From contig OZ245769.1 in assembly GCA_965227745.1 (NCBI GenBank), positions 3,968,001 to 4,032,000 of the forward strand: a stretch of DNA of 64,000 nt, written 5' to 3'. Numbering within the stretch: the first letter of the stretch is position 1; each line of letters starts with the position of its first letter. Under the pieces are notes generated by a model, which saw only the letters and a list, made by a program, of their open reading frames with translations, had not been told where the DNA came from and did no database searches. Both the position numbers and the translations under genes were made by a program. Origin of the DNA: GAS368 sp965227745 (GTDB lineage: Bacteria > Verrucomicrobiota > Verrucomicrobiia > Opitutales > Opitutaceae). Below are positions 34,813 to 43,095 of this stretch, piece by piece.

Positions 34813-35733
34813 ATGGTTCCCCATAATGAACTCTCTGCAAAATTTTCTCGGCGCGGACGGCACCGCGAGGTCGAGCTCTTCCCTCCATCCGTTCCGCGCT
34901 GCTTAATTCGTGGTTCCGAAGTAAGTGTTTATTACAATCGGCAGCAAACAGGGGGATGGGAGCGGCATCGGCGAGACCAAGCGGAAATCGCGATCATGTT
35001 TGGTGGAGGAAGCTGTCGTCTTGGTTGGAATTCCCACGGGCGAAAATGGAGCGAATACGAACTACGTGCCCCCAACGTCTGCGTTATTGCCCCAAACGTG
35101 TTGCATTCATGTCACCTTGGGAGTCAGACGGAGCTTCTTGTAGTCTACGTCGCGCCGCCGCTGTTAGAGCGTGCGATTAAAAAGCGGATACGTGGGATCC
35201 TGTTTTCGGATGTCGCTCATCACGACCTGATCCTTTGGCTCTTAGCCTCACTCCTTCGCCACTGCTGCATCGCTAGTTCTCCGCCTAGTTCACGGACAAT
35301 CGAATCCGTCGGTGGGGAGCTGGCCTGTTGGCTGATCGAAATGCTTCTCACACCGCCGCCGGTCCATAACGGCAAAATGCGCCGATTTACTGCCACTCAA
35401 CGGGAGAAGGTGCTGAGCTATATGCGGGCAAACATGAAACACGACATTCATGTCATCGACCTTTCGCGCCAGACGGGGCATAGCCTTTCACACTTCACCG
35501 AACTGTTTACCGCCACTTTTGGCCGTGCGCCCTATCATTACCTCAAGGAAGTCCGACTTCTGAAAGGTTACGAAATGCTCATGACGGGTGACTATCTTGT
35601 GAGAGAAGCCGCCCTCGCCGTCGGATACTCGAACCCGGATCATTTTAGTGAAATCTTCCAGGCCTATTTTCGCTGCTCGCCGAAAGAGTTGCTCATGCGG
35701 GTTCGCGGATCGCCGGTGAAATCCCCGCCGTAA
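34813..35733 (+). CDS. AraC family transcriptional regulator
   Basis: 306 residues from ATG 34813. Residues about 35-170 are a cupin-like sensor region (QTGGWERHRRDQAEIAIMFG, CVIAPNVLHSCHLGSQTEL), and residues about 200-300 hold the double helix-turn-helix of AraC/XylS: DIHVIDLSRQTGHSLSHFTE, then FGRAPYHYLKEVRLLKG, REAALAVGYSNPDHFSEIFQ, and YFRCSPKELL. The start is doubtful: a strong terminator ends 8 bases upstream, leaving no room for a leader with a ribosome site. The next in-frame ATG is 34996, which would remove the first part of the sensor domain. It precedes the conjugation genes and could regulate either the pectin locus or transfer. Confidence 0.85.
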   Translation: MVPHNELSAKFSRRGRHREVELFPPSVPRCLIRGSEVSVYYNRQQTGGWERHRRDQAEIAIMFGGGSCRLGWNSHGRKWSEYELRAPNVCVIAPNVLHSCHLGSQTELLVVYVAPPLLERAIKKRIRGILFSDVAHHDLILWLLASLLRHCCIASSPPSSRTIESVGGELACWLIEMLLTPPPVHNGKMRRFTATQREKVLSYMRANMKHDIHVIDLSRQTGHSLSHFTELFTATFGRAPYHYLKEVRLLKGYEMLMTGDYLVREAALAVGYSNPDHFSEIFQAYFRCSPKELLMRVRGSPVKSPP

Positions 35734-35765
35734 TCAGCGAATTCCCGGGAGAGGAGTGATCAAAA

Positions 35766-35823
35766 CGCAGGTCGATGGCGGATGTCGCATTAGACCTGCG
35801 ACCTTCGATCTCAGTGATCGAGG
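35766..35823. promoter_or_regulatory. Inverted repeats upstream of the conjugation operon
   Basis: CGCAGGTC (35766-35773) and GACCTGCG (35793-35800) form a perfect 8-base inverted repeat with a 19-base spacer. It is followed by an imperfect one around TTCGATC-TCAGT-GATCGAG (35804-35822). Both lie in the 115 bases between the AraC stop and the pilin start, the only promoter-sized gap before the transfer genes. Confidence 0.4.
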
Positions 35824-35848
35824 CGAAATATAAACCTCTCATCCTCCC

Positions 35849-36169
35849 ATGAAAACACGGCCGGCGGTACTTTTGGCAGCATTCTCCGCGCTGTTTATTA
35901 CCGAGGCTCCGGCTGCGCCGGTGTTTCTCGCGCAGATCCCTCAGAATCTGAAAAACGGTTTTCAGGCAGGCCTCGGTATCATGTTCCTCGCCGGCTTTCT
36001 GTGGGGTGTCATCAAAATCTGGAATGGTGCCGACAAAATGTCGAAAGGTGACGCCGACGGCAAAATGGGAATCGTCTCCGGCATCATCATAGCCGGGGCA
36101 GCAGCGATCATGACCGCATTGTTCGCGATCTTCGGCATGTCGGACGGGGCGCTCACGCCAACGTTCTGA
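35849..36169 (+). CDS. virB2: VirB2/TrbC-like conjugative pilin
   Basis: 106 residues with a signal peptide (KTRPAVLLAAFSALFITEAP), then two hydrophobic helices (GFQAGLGIMFLAGFLWGVIK, GIVSGIIIAGAAAIMTALFA) separated by a short polar loop. This is the two-helix form of VirB2/TrbC pilins, which polymerise into the mating pilus. Position as the first gene, followed by VirB3- and VirB4-like genes, supports the call; the sequence alone is too short and variable to be certain. The gap to virB3 is 18 bases. Confidence 0.7.
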   Translation: MKTRPAVLLAAFSALFITEAPAAPVFLAQIPQNLKNGFQAGLGIMFLAGFLWGVIKIWNGADKMSKGDADGKMGIVSGIIIAGAAAIMTALFAIFGMSDGALTPTF

Positions 36170-36187
36170 TCCTGAGGGCAGACCGCT

Positions 36188-36529
36188 ATGAACGAGCTTC
36201 GCATCACAGACACGAACAGCGCGAACGACTCCAAAGGCAGGGCATTCGGGTTAGAGGGAAATGATTTTGTGTACGTGCTCGGAGCCTTCGTCGCTTCGCT
36301 CGCTCTGTATCTGGTATTTACGCTGGCGCTTCACGTCGCCCTCGGGGCGGCGCTGTTACTTTCGCTTCCGGGCTTTCTCGCGACGGCGGTATGGGTCATT
36401 GGCTTCCGGCACAATCGACCCGCCGGCTACGCGGAGGACGTTTTCGACGATCTGGTAAATGGAGAAGGTTGGTCACTCGCCGCTTCATCGCAGCGAATCC
36501 CCTCCAATGAAGATTCCCATGCGCTCTAG
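36188..36529 (+). CDS. virB3: VirB3-like inner-membrane protein
   Basis: 113 residues. A polar N-terminus is followed by two hydrophobic segments (FVYVLGAFVASLALYLVFTL, GAALLLSLPGFLATAVWVIG) and a polar tail, as in VirB3/TrbD, which anchor next to the VirB4 ATPase in the inner membrane. Assignment relies on size, topology and place between the pilin and the VirB4 gene. The stop overlaps the VirB4 start by about 23 bases (ATG 36507), which suggests translational coupling. Confidence 0.65.
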   Translation: MNELRITDTNSANDSKGRAFGLEGNDFVYVLGAFVASLALYLVFTLALHVALGAALLLSLPGFLATAVWVIGFRHNRPAGYAEDVFDDLVNGEGWSLAASSQRIPSNEDSHAL

Positions 36530-39146
36530 CCCACCCAACGGTTTTTTTGCCGACGGGCTGGTCATCTATGGCCCACTCGAAAAAGGCGGACTGGTCAGCA
36601 AGGGGTTTATTCTGCAACCCGTAGATCGGCGAGGAGCCAGCGTCGCCCAGCTCAACGGATTTCAGGACAAGATTCGAAACCTTCTCGCGCTGCTTGGCCC
36701 GGACCTTCAGGCACAATTTCAATGGAGCTGCGATGGGGATTACCGGGCCGAGCTCACAGCGGCTTTTCGACAGATTGAAAAGATCGCAGAACCCAAAGTC
36801 CGCGAAATCCGCCGACGGTACTGGCAGGCACTCTGGCAGAAACTCCAACGGCGTGAACTTCGCCGCGAGCAGTTGGTGCTGTTTCTCACGGTTCGTTTGT
36901 CGGCTCAATCCGGTTCGCTCTCGTCACGCGTAGCTCTCTCCGCCCACTACGATAAACTACTCGCCCAGCTTCGGACGCAGTTCCGTGAACTTCACGAAAC
37001 CCTTGAAACGATCTTCGGCTCCGACACCACCGTCACGGCGATGGACGATACGGCCCACTTCGCCTACTTCGCAAAGTTTCTGAACCCTTCGCTCTCCGAA
37101 AGATTCGATCTCAATTTTTCGGCCCAATTTAATCCAGCCCTCTCAATCCAGGAAAATTGTTGGAACGGGGATGGCGTCGGACTTCAACGCATCGGGTTCT
37201 ATCTGGATGGCCGGTACCATGCCGTTTTCGCGTTCAAGCGCTGGCCCAGCCACACCTCACCAGGGATGATTTACCGGCTCACCGGACTCGATTTCCAAGA
37301 CTACCAGATCACTGTGGACGTCGAGCCACTGCCGACGCGACGAGAAGTCGATAAGGAGGAAAAGGCGATCGAGCGACTTCGCGGGGAATACCGGGACACC
37401 GAACGACATTCGCTGTTGGTCGCAATCGGCAAGAAGGAGCGAAAGATCGAATCTCTTTCGACCGGCTTCATCCACCCGTTTGCCGTCACCTACATCGTGC
37501 GGGTTTGGGACGAAACCGACGCCGGTTTGGCGGCCAAGGCCAGCGCCCTGAAGAATGCGATCAACGGTATGGCAGGCGCGCAGTACTACGAGTGCGCTCG
37601 CCCCTCGACCGCCAAGAAACTCTTTTTTGCGTCGTGGCCCGGCTGGACCCACGACGCTTACCGCCATCGCATCCTTTACGCCGAGGATTCCTACCTCGCC
37701 GATTTGCTGCCGATCTCAGCGACTTTTACCGGCCATCTCGATGGTGCCGAACTAATCCTCGAGGGCTCGCAGCAAAATCTGGTCGGACTGCGCACCTTCC
37801 TTGGCACTCCGCCGACACCCCAGCATGCGATTGTGCTGGGCGCCACCGGTGCCGGCAAATCCCGGTTCATGAATCGGGTCCTCACAGAGACCGCCCACCG
37901 GTTTCTGTACACCGTCATCATCGAGGAGGGGCTTTCATACGATGCATTCACCCGCCTGCTCGGTGAGCGGCCGATCGTGCTCCAACCGGACGGCGACCTA
38001 ACGATCAACTATTTTGACACCGGGAGCATGCCGCTCGGACAACTCCAAGTCGCCACGGCAGTCGCTTTGCTTGCCCGCATGATCGGCGAAGCTCCCGACG
38101 CAGAAGCACAGCAAATTCGGCAGGCAGTTCTCGGTCAGTATGTCAGCCAACTCTATCAGGACGCTTTCGACGAATGGTCAAAACGTAACCGGGACGAACT
38201 CCCAGCCCTGCAACGACTCGCTTGCGCGGTCCATCGCTGGAAGGAGCGCCTCGGGCTCGGCAGCACCGAACTAGAGGCTTACGCCGATCTCCGGGATCGC
38301 CTCGCCGCCAAGGAGGACGAGGCCCACGCGTTTGTGGCGACCGTGACCGAAGCCGAGATCACGGGGTTCCTCAAGCACCCGCAGACGGAACGCACTGTCA
38401 TGGCGTTGGCGCACGCCCGCTATTCCCGGGCCGATTTCCCGACTCACGCGAGCCTCGTGGAATTGATGCGCTTCGCGCGTTTTCCTGAACACAAGAAGGA
38501 CCAAGTCGATCACCTTGCGACGCTGCTGGCCGCGTGGTGCGCGCACGGTCAGTACGGACGCCTATTCGACGGTGCCACGAATATTTCTCTGACCGGTCGG
38601 GTCGCTCATTTCGAACTTGGGGCAATCCCGGAACAGGCGACGGAACTTAAAACGGCGGCTGGACTGCTGATCGCCGGATTCGCGCGGCAACACATCATCT
38701 CTCTCCCGCGTGGCCAGTGGAAACGCATCATCTACGAAGAACTCGCGCGTTTCCTCGACGTCCCGGGCGGCGAAAAGATTGTCGCCGAGTCATCGGCTCA
38801 ATTGCGGAAGTTCAACTGCTGGACCGCTTCCGTGATGCAGCAATACGGCCGGTTCAAACAATCGCGCATTCGCTCCGCCGTCATTGGAAATACCAAACAA
38901 TTCTGGCTGATGCGGCAATTTGACCGCAGTGATGTCGACGACATCGCGCGCGACATCGGCCTGCCGGAATCGGTGGGAGCTTCGATTCAGAGTTATCCCA
39001 TGCCCGAGCAACAGGCTCCGGGAAAAAAGTTCTCCAGCGTTTGCTTTTTCAGCCCCGTTACTGATCCGCCGCTCTGCGGAACGGTGCGCCATATCGAATT
39101 GAGCGAGGAGGTTTCAACCGATGAACGCATGGATAAATCAGCCTAG
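36507..39146 (+). CDS. virB4: VirB4/TrbE-type conjugation ATPase
   Basis: About 879 residues from ATG 36507 (an ATG at 36519 is also possible). The C-terminal ATPase has Walker A GATGAGKS at residues 445-452, a Walker B region near 740 (RIIYEELARFLD, with glutamates in the VirB4 arrangement) and the VirB4 motif SVMQQYGRFKQS. The N-terminal half is the VirB3-binding and hexamer part. The protein energises pilus assembly and substrate transfer at the inner membrane. Length is usual for the family. The reading continues past the start of the next gene by 26 bases (39121), so translation is coupled. Confidence 0.93.
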   Translation: MKIPMRSSPPNGFFADGLVIYGPLEKGGLVSKGFILQPVDRRGASVAQLNGFQDKIRNLLALLGPDLQAQFQWSCDGDYRAELTAAFRQIEKIAEPKVREIRRRYWQALWQKLQRRELRREQLVLFLTVRLSAQSGSLSSRVALSAHYDKLLAQLRTQFRELHETLETIFGSDTTVTAMDDTAHFAYFAKFLNPSLSERFDLNFSAQFNPALSIQENCWNGDGVGLQRIGFYLDGRYHAVFAFKRWPSHTSPGMIYRLTGLDFQDYQITVDVEPLPTRREVDKEEKAIERLRGEYRDTERHSLLVAIGKKERKIESLSTGFIHPFAVTYIVRVWDETDAGLAAKASALKNAINGMAGAQYYECARPSTAKKLFFASWPGWTHDAYRHRILYAEDSYLADLLPISATFTGHLDGAELILEGSQQNLVGLRTFLGTPPTPQHAIVLGATGAGKSRFMNRVLTETAHRFLYTVIIEEGLSYDAFTRLLGERPIVLQPDGDLTINYFDTGSMPLGQLQVATAVALLARMIGEAPDAEAQQIRQAVLGQYVSQLYQDAFDEWSKRNRDELPALQRLACAVHRWKERLGLGSTELEAYADLRDRLAAKEDEAHAFVATVTEAEITGFLKHPQTERTVMALAHARYSRADFPTHASLVELMRFARFPEHKKDQVDHLATLLAAWCAHGQYGRLFDGATNISLTGRVAHFELGAIPEQATELKTAAGLLIAGFARQHIISLPRGQWKRIIYEELARFLDVPGGEKIVAESSAQLRKFNCWTASVMQQYGRFKQSRIRSAVIGNTKQFWLMRQFDRSDVDDIARDIGLPESVGASIQSYPMPEQQAPGKKFSSVCFFSPVTDPPLCGTVRHIELSEEVSTDERMDKSA

Positions 39147-39549
39147 GGTGGTGGTACTTGGTCTGCTGCTCTTGACTGTGGCAGCCGCCGGCTGCGCGAC
39201 GGTCGGTGGCACGGCCGGTGACGTGGGGCTCGCCGGCGCGGGTGGCGTCGCTGGCTATCAACTCTCGGACGGAAAGATTGGGGGCGCCGCGGCGGGTGCC
39301 GCGCTGGGTTACGCCGCATCCCGCATCGCCCAGAGCGAGGTCCGTCGCGAGATGAGCGAGGCCGAAAAGCGAGGCTACGACCGCGCGCTCAATCAAGCCG
39401 TGAAACAGCAGTATTGGCTGATCCAAGCGCAGCAGCGTGAACGCGCCGAAACTGCCGAGCCCAAACTCGTGCCGGTGGCCATTCCCGAATCGAACATCAA
39501 CGGCGTCATCCGCCGCGCCCACGTCGAATACATCCGCGTCGAATCATGA
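39121..39549 (+). CDS. Glycine-zipper lipoprotein of the transfer operon
   Basis: 142 residues. The signal ends in a lipobox, AAAGC (residues about 21-25), so the protein is anchored by a lipid. It is followed by a glycine-rich segment with the pattern GLAGAGGVAGYQLS, GKIGGAAAGAALGYAAS (glycine zipper) and a charged coiled region (EAEKRGYDRALNQAVKQQYW). The zipper suggests insertion into a membrane or oligomerisation. It could do the job of VirB7 or TrbK/entry exclusion in this system, but no family is certain. It overlaps the VirB4 gene by 26 bases and the next gene by four (ATGA). Confidence 0.65.
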   Translation: MNAWINQPRVVVLGLLLLTVAAAGCATVGGTAGDVGLAGAGGVAGYQLSDGKIGGAAAGAALGYAASRIAQSEVRREMSEAEKRGYDRALNQAVKQQYWLIQAQQRERAETAEPKLVPVAIPESNINGVIRRAHVEYIRVES

Positions 39550-40352
39550 AGACGAAACTTCCCATCCTTCTCATCCTGATCTGCGCATGGTGCCATTCCG
39601 CGCTCGCGCAGATTCCCGTCACAGACGTGGCCAATCTCGCCAACAATACCGCGCTGCACGCGGAGAACATTGCCAAATGGGCGGAGAGTATCGCCCAAGT
39701 CAAAACGCAGATCGATCAACTGCGGCAGCAAATCTCGATTCAATCCGACCTTCGCCAATGGTCGGGAAATCCCGTGGAGGCCGGAGGCAAGCTCGTCCTG
39801 GGCGCGCTTGGCGAGCAGGATCTGGTCCGGAGTTACGGTCGGACAAGGGATGCAATTCTCTCAACGGCCCAAAGTCTTGATTCCCTCACGCACACAGGAA
39901 GTGGGAATTACCGAGCAATTATTAGCGTCGATCTCAACGGTGGCGACATAGTGCGCGATCCGCTCGCCTATCGGCGATACGCGGTGCTAGACGCCACTCA
40001 GGCCAACACCGATCAAGTCACGGCAGACACGAAGGCACGGGAATTGGAGCTGCAGGAGGAAATTGCCGTCACGCTCGACGAGTTGAAGGTGGCACCGACC
40101 GAAGCGGAGACCCAGAAGCTCTCAGCAAAGCTCAACGCTCTGAATGGGCAGGTCGCCCAGGCTGAAAACGTCCGCCGCCGGGAAGTCGATGCGGTCGCGA
40201 TGCAAAAAATCGCAAACGACGCGCGACTCGAACAGGAGCGAATCGCGGCAGCCGAACTCGCCGCCAAGGACGACTACCTCGCGAATCAACGGGTCAGCGC
40301 CTACCTCAGCACTCTCCGCGTTCGCCGGAATCAATCCGCCGATGCAAAATAA
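39546..40352 (+). CDS. virB5: VirB5/TrbJ-like minor pilin protein
   Basis: 268 residues. A signal peptide (TKLPILLILICAWCHSALAQ) is followed by a helical protein rich in coiled-coil heptads: NIAKWAESIAQVKTQIDQLR, then later AVTLDELKVAPTEAETQKLS and AYLSTLRVRR. This is the form of VirB5/TrbJ, which sits at the pilus tip or base and helps in mating contact. The start overlaps the previous stop as ATGA. Assignment is by topology and position between VirB4 and the VirB6-like gene. Confidence 0.65.
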   Translation: MKTKLPILLILICAWCHSALAQIPVTDVANLANNTALHAENIAKWAESIAQVKTQIDQLRQQISIQSDLRQWSGNPVEAGGKLVLGALGEQDLVRSYGRTRDAILSTAQSLDSLTHTGSGNYRAIISVDLNGGDIVRDPLAYRRYAVLDATQANTDQVTADTKARELELQEEIAVTLDELKVAPTEAETQKLSAKLNALNGQVAQAENVRRREVDAVAMQKIANDARLEQERIAAAELAAKDDYLANQRVSAYLSTLRVRRNQSADAK

Positions 40353-40605
40353 CCGGCTCAGTTTAGTTTCGGTTCTGATTCTCGCTGGTGCCCTCGCGAG
40401 CTGCGACGACAGCCGTGCGCGCGCGGAGCGCGATAAGCAACGAGCACAGGCGGAGGAGCAGGCGCAGCGCGAAATGCAGAAATCGAATCAGGCAGTCAAC
40501 GAGGTCAGCCGAAAACTCGGCCGGAAAGTGCCGCCGATGAACATCGGCGTGCCCGTACCCGCGCAGACTCCACCGGCCACGCCGCCACCGGAGAAGAAAC
40601 CGTAA
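40342..40605 (+). CDS. Small lipoprotein (VirB7-like candidate)
   Basis: 87 residues from ATG 40342, overlapping the previous gene's end by 11 bases. It has a lipobox ALASC (about residue 20), a charged helix (RARAERDKQRAQAEEQAQRE) and a proline-rich tail (PAQTPPATPPPEKKP). It lies between VirB5- and VirB6-like genes, the place where many systems carry VirB7 or an entry-exclusion lipoprotein. It is too short to assign by sequence. Confidence 0.6.
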   Translation: MQNNRLSLVSVLILAGALASCDDSRARAERDKQRAQAEEQAQREMQKSNQAVNEVSRKLGRKVPPMNIGVPVPAQTPPATPPPEKKP

Positions 40606-40609
40606 CGTC

Positions 40610-41554
40610 ATGGAAATCTTTCTGCCCACACTCGAATCCAAGATGGTCGCGCTCGTCGCCGCCTTCCGATTCATCGTTTTTGCGATCATGGTTGTCGGGC
40701 TCATCGCCCAAACCGCGAGCCTTCGCACCGGCAGCGGAAATCTCTTCGCGACCCTAGCCAAGGCCATCGTGGTCGTGGCGGCGGTTGCATTCATGGACGT
40801 CTGGTTTCCGAAGGTGGAACAGACGTTCCTCGTCATCGCCGAATACGTTGATCCCGGCTACAACGAGAATCCCACGTCGGCATCCCAGACGATCCGCGAA
40901 TCCACGACGGATAATCCGGAAGGGCAGTCGTGGTCGTGGCGGCATATCAACGAGTCGATTTATCAGGCCGTCTCCCGCGCCATCGCCAATGTCTTCATCT
41001 ACGTCGGCACGTTGATCGCGGTGCCGATGCACATTCTGCAATACGTGCTTCGCTGGCTGCTTTACCTGATCACACCGTTCATGCTGGCCCTGTTCATGGT
41101 ACCCGGGTTTTCGGGCATCGCCGTGCGGTTCTTTCAACAGGTGCTCGCCATTATGGCGTGGCCGGTGGGCTTCGCGCTCACGAATCTTGTCGCACTCGCG
41201 GTCTGGACGGATTTTCGCGGAGCGGTCGGCGCCACTCCACAGAGTGCCGGCGACGTCGTCTATTCTCCGCTGCTCACCTTCATGGGCGGCATCCTTGCCA
41301 CGATCATGATCGTCGTCGGGATGATCGCGACGCCCGTAGTGATGCAGGCCCTGTTTGCGCAGGGCCAGGCGTTCACGGGACGTTCCGCCAATTTTGCGAC
41401 GATGGTGAACACTATGTCGCGCTCGATCTACGGCTTGAGCCATCGGCTCGGCGCCGGCCGATCAACCTCCATGCCCATGCCAACGGCGCCAGCGGGCCAC
41501 GCCCCGGCGCCTTCCGCTCCGCCGCCTTCCGCGCTGGCTCGCCCAGGAATCTAA
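40610..41554 (+). CDS. virB6: VirB6/TrbL-like polytopic inner-membrane protein
   Basis: 314 residues with about six hydrophobic segments (FRFIVFAIMVVGLIAQTASL, ANVFIYVGTLIAVPMHILQY, LLYLITPFMLALFMVPGFSG, ILATIMIVVGMIATPVVMQA and others), and a proline- and alanine-rich C-terminal tail. This is the layout of VirB6/TrbL, which forms part of the inner-membrane translocation path. It follows the small lipoprotein by four bases and precedes VirB8 by three. The tail MPMPTAPAGHAPAPSAPPPS is low-complexity. Confidence 0.8.
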   Translation: MEIFLPTLESKMVALVAAFRFIVFAIMVVGLIAQTASLRTGSGNLFATLAKAIVVVAAVAFMDVWFPKVEQTFLVIAEYVDPGYNENPTSASQTIRESTTDNPEGQSWSWRHINESIYQAVSRAIANVFIYVGTLIAVPMHILQYVLRWLLYLITPFMLALFMVPGFSGIAVRFFQQVLAIMAWPVGFALTNLVALAVWTDFRGAVGATPQSAGDVVYSPLLTFMGGILATIMIVVGMIATPVVMQALFAQGQAFTGRSANFATMVNTMSRSIYGLSHRLGAGRSTSMPMPTAPAGHAPAPSAPPPSALARPGI

Positions 41555-41557
41555 ACG

Positions 41558-42259
41558 ATGAGTGCCGACATCACACCGCCAGTGCCAGCCGGCCCGACCG
41601 AGTCCCTCCGAGACACCCCGGTCGATCAAACGAGGCGCGTGCCTCAGGCGGCCGGGCGAAGCGTAGGATTCTCGCCCGCTCGTCTTTTCGCGGATCACGC
41701 CTTCGCCGCGCGGGCTTGGTTTATCGTCGCCTGCGTGGCGGTGGCGTTCTGCGCCCTCCAGCCCTACCTTCTGATCAAGGCATCGCATGTGCGGGAGCGC
41801 GTCGTCGTACTTGACGGTGCAGGCACCTTTTCGATTTCGCCATTGCTCGGTTTCGAAGAGGCCAAGGATCTCCACGAGGCCGCGGCACTCTGGGCCGCGC
41901 TCGCCTTGTTCCAGCGCAACCCCAAGGGCTGGGACTATCCGGACATGCTCCAAAAACTTTTCCTGACGGAGGCAACCGCGAAGGCCAACGCCGAGCGCGA
42001 AAAATCGCAGGCGGAATTTGATGCGAAGCAGATCCACCAGAAGCCGGAAGTCTTCAAAATCGAAATCCTGCGCACGCGCGAGGATCGCGTGTTGGTGAAA
42101 GTCGAGGGCCAGCTCGTCCGCGCTGGCCTATTTGAGAATCAGACTTTCACGGAAAGCCCGAAGTTCACCCTCACCCTCACGTTCGCGCGCAATCCCGACA
42201 TGCTCGTCAACAAACGCTACCCCCTCGGAGTATGGTCCTACGACGCCACAGTTCATTGA
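41558..42259 (+). CDS. virB8: VirB8/TrbF-like inner-membrane assembly protein
   Basis: 233 residues: a cytosolic proline-rich N-terminus, one membrane helix (ARAWFIVACVAVAFCALQPY near residue 55) and a periplasmic NTF2-like domain that ends FTLTLTFARNPDMLVNKRYP, the VirB8/TrbF C-terminal pattern. It nucleates the secretion channel in the inner membrane. Its end overlaps the VirB9 start by 28 bases. Confidence 0.85.
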   Translation: MSADITPPVPAGPTESLRDTPVDQTRRVPQAAGRSVGFSPARLFADHAFAARAWFIVACVAVAFCALQPYLLIKASHVRERVVVLDGAGTFSISPLLGFEEAKDLHEAAALWAALALFQRNPKGWDYPDMLQKLFLTEATAKANAEREKSQAEFDAKQIHQKPEVFKIEILRTREDRVLVKVEGQLVRAGLFENQTFTESPKFTLTLTFARNPDMLVNKRYPLGVWSYDATVH

Positions 42260-43095
42260 TCGTTGCGTGCGCACTGCTCGCGCCTGGGGTGCTCGCCGCC
42301 ACCGCCGTGAAGCAGTTCCCTCTCGACGAACGCGTCGTCTATGAGATTTCGATCAGCAATGACGCGCCGACGACGCTGATGTTTCCCTCCGCCCTCACCG
42401 CGATCGAGGGCGCGAACGTCTCGGCAAGTCCCGAAACGCCCGCGCCCGTGCTCCTCGCGTATACCCCGGGGCGAACCTTTTTCAGTGTTCGGGCTCTCGA
42501 CCCCCACGCCCGCGCAGCCGTCAACGTGGTCTGGAAGAACAAGACGTTTGTGCTTCGTTTCGCCGTCGGCCCGCACGCCCTCGGTTCGGTCACCTTCTAT
42601 GAGGATGAGATACCATCGCGCACCGCAGAGGCGCGGCGGCGCATCAATACCGCGACGCTGTTGTCGCTACTGGATCGCGCGAAAAATTTCGCGCTGGTCT
42701 CGCAGCAGTATCCGGAAGCTGCTCAGCAGATCGAGCGTGCGACTCCGGGTAGCACCACGTACTACCGCGATTTCCAAGTAATCATTGAGGAGGTTTTCCG
42801 TTTTGACCCGGAGGACACCGTTGTCTTCCGGCTGCGCTTGGAGAATACGGGCAACCAAGAGATCGTGTACCAACCCCAGCGTTTGGCCGCGCGCGTCGGG
42901 ATGAACGTTTACTATGCCGCCATCGCGGACGCGTCTGGCATCATTCCACCGAAGGCGACGACCACAGGCTACTTCGCGATCACGGGAACCCCTCGCGGCG
43001 GTCGCGCGAACCTCAGCGTGAAGAATCACTTTACCGTCGTGGTGCCCCGCGTGGACCGCGACGCCAAGCTGGTCGCGACTCCCCTGGCACCATGA
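42232..43095 (+). CDS. virB9: VirB9/TrbG-like outer-membrane-complex protein
   Basis: 287 residues from ATG 42232 with a signal peptide (RRHSSLIVACALLAPGVLAA). The N-terminal beta domain has IEGANVSASPETPAPVLLAY, and the rest shows FSVRALDPHARAAVNVVWKN, ENTGNQEIVYQPQRLAARVG, and the closing HFTVVVPRV. In related systems VirB9 forms the outer-membrane core with VirB7 and VirB10. The ATG lies 28 bases inside the VirB8 gene and its stop overlaps the VirB10 start by four bases (ATGA). The family call is by position and beta-rich layout; sequence alone is divergent. Confidence 0.7.
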   Translation: MVLRRHSSLIVACALLAPGVLAATAVKQFPLDERVVYEISISNDAPTTLMFPSALTAIEGANVSASPETPAPVLLAYTPGRTFFSVRALDPHARAAVNVVWKNKTFVLRFAVGPHALGSVTFYEDEIPSRTAEARRRINTATLLSLLDRAKNFALVSQQYPEAAQQIERATPGSTTYYRDFQVIIEEVFRFDPEDTVVFRLRLENTGNQEIVYQPQRLAARVGMNVYYAAIADASGIIPPKATTTGYFAITGTPRGGRANLSVKNHFTVVVPRVDRDAKLVATPLAP

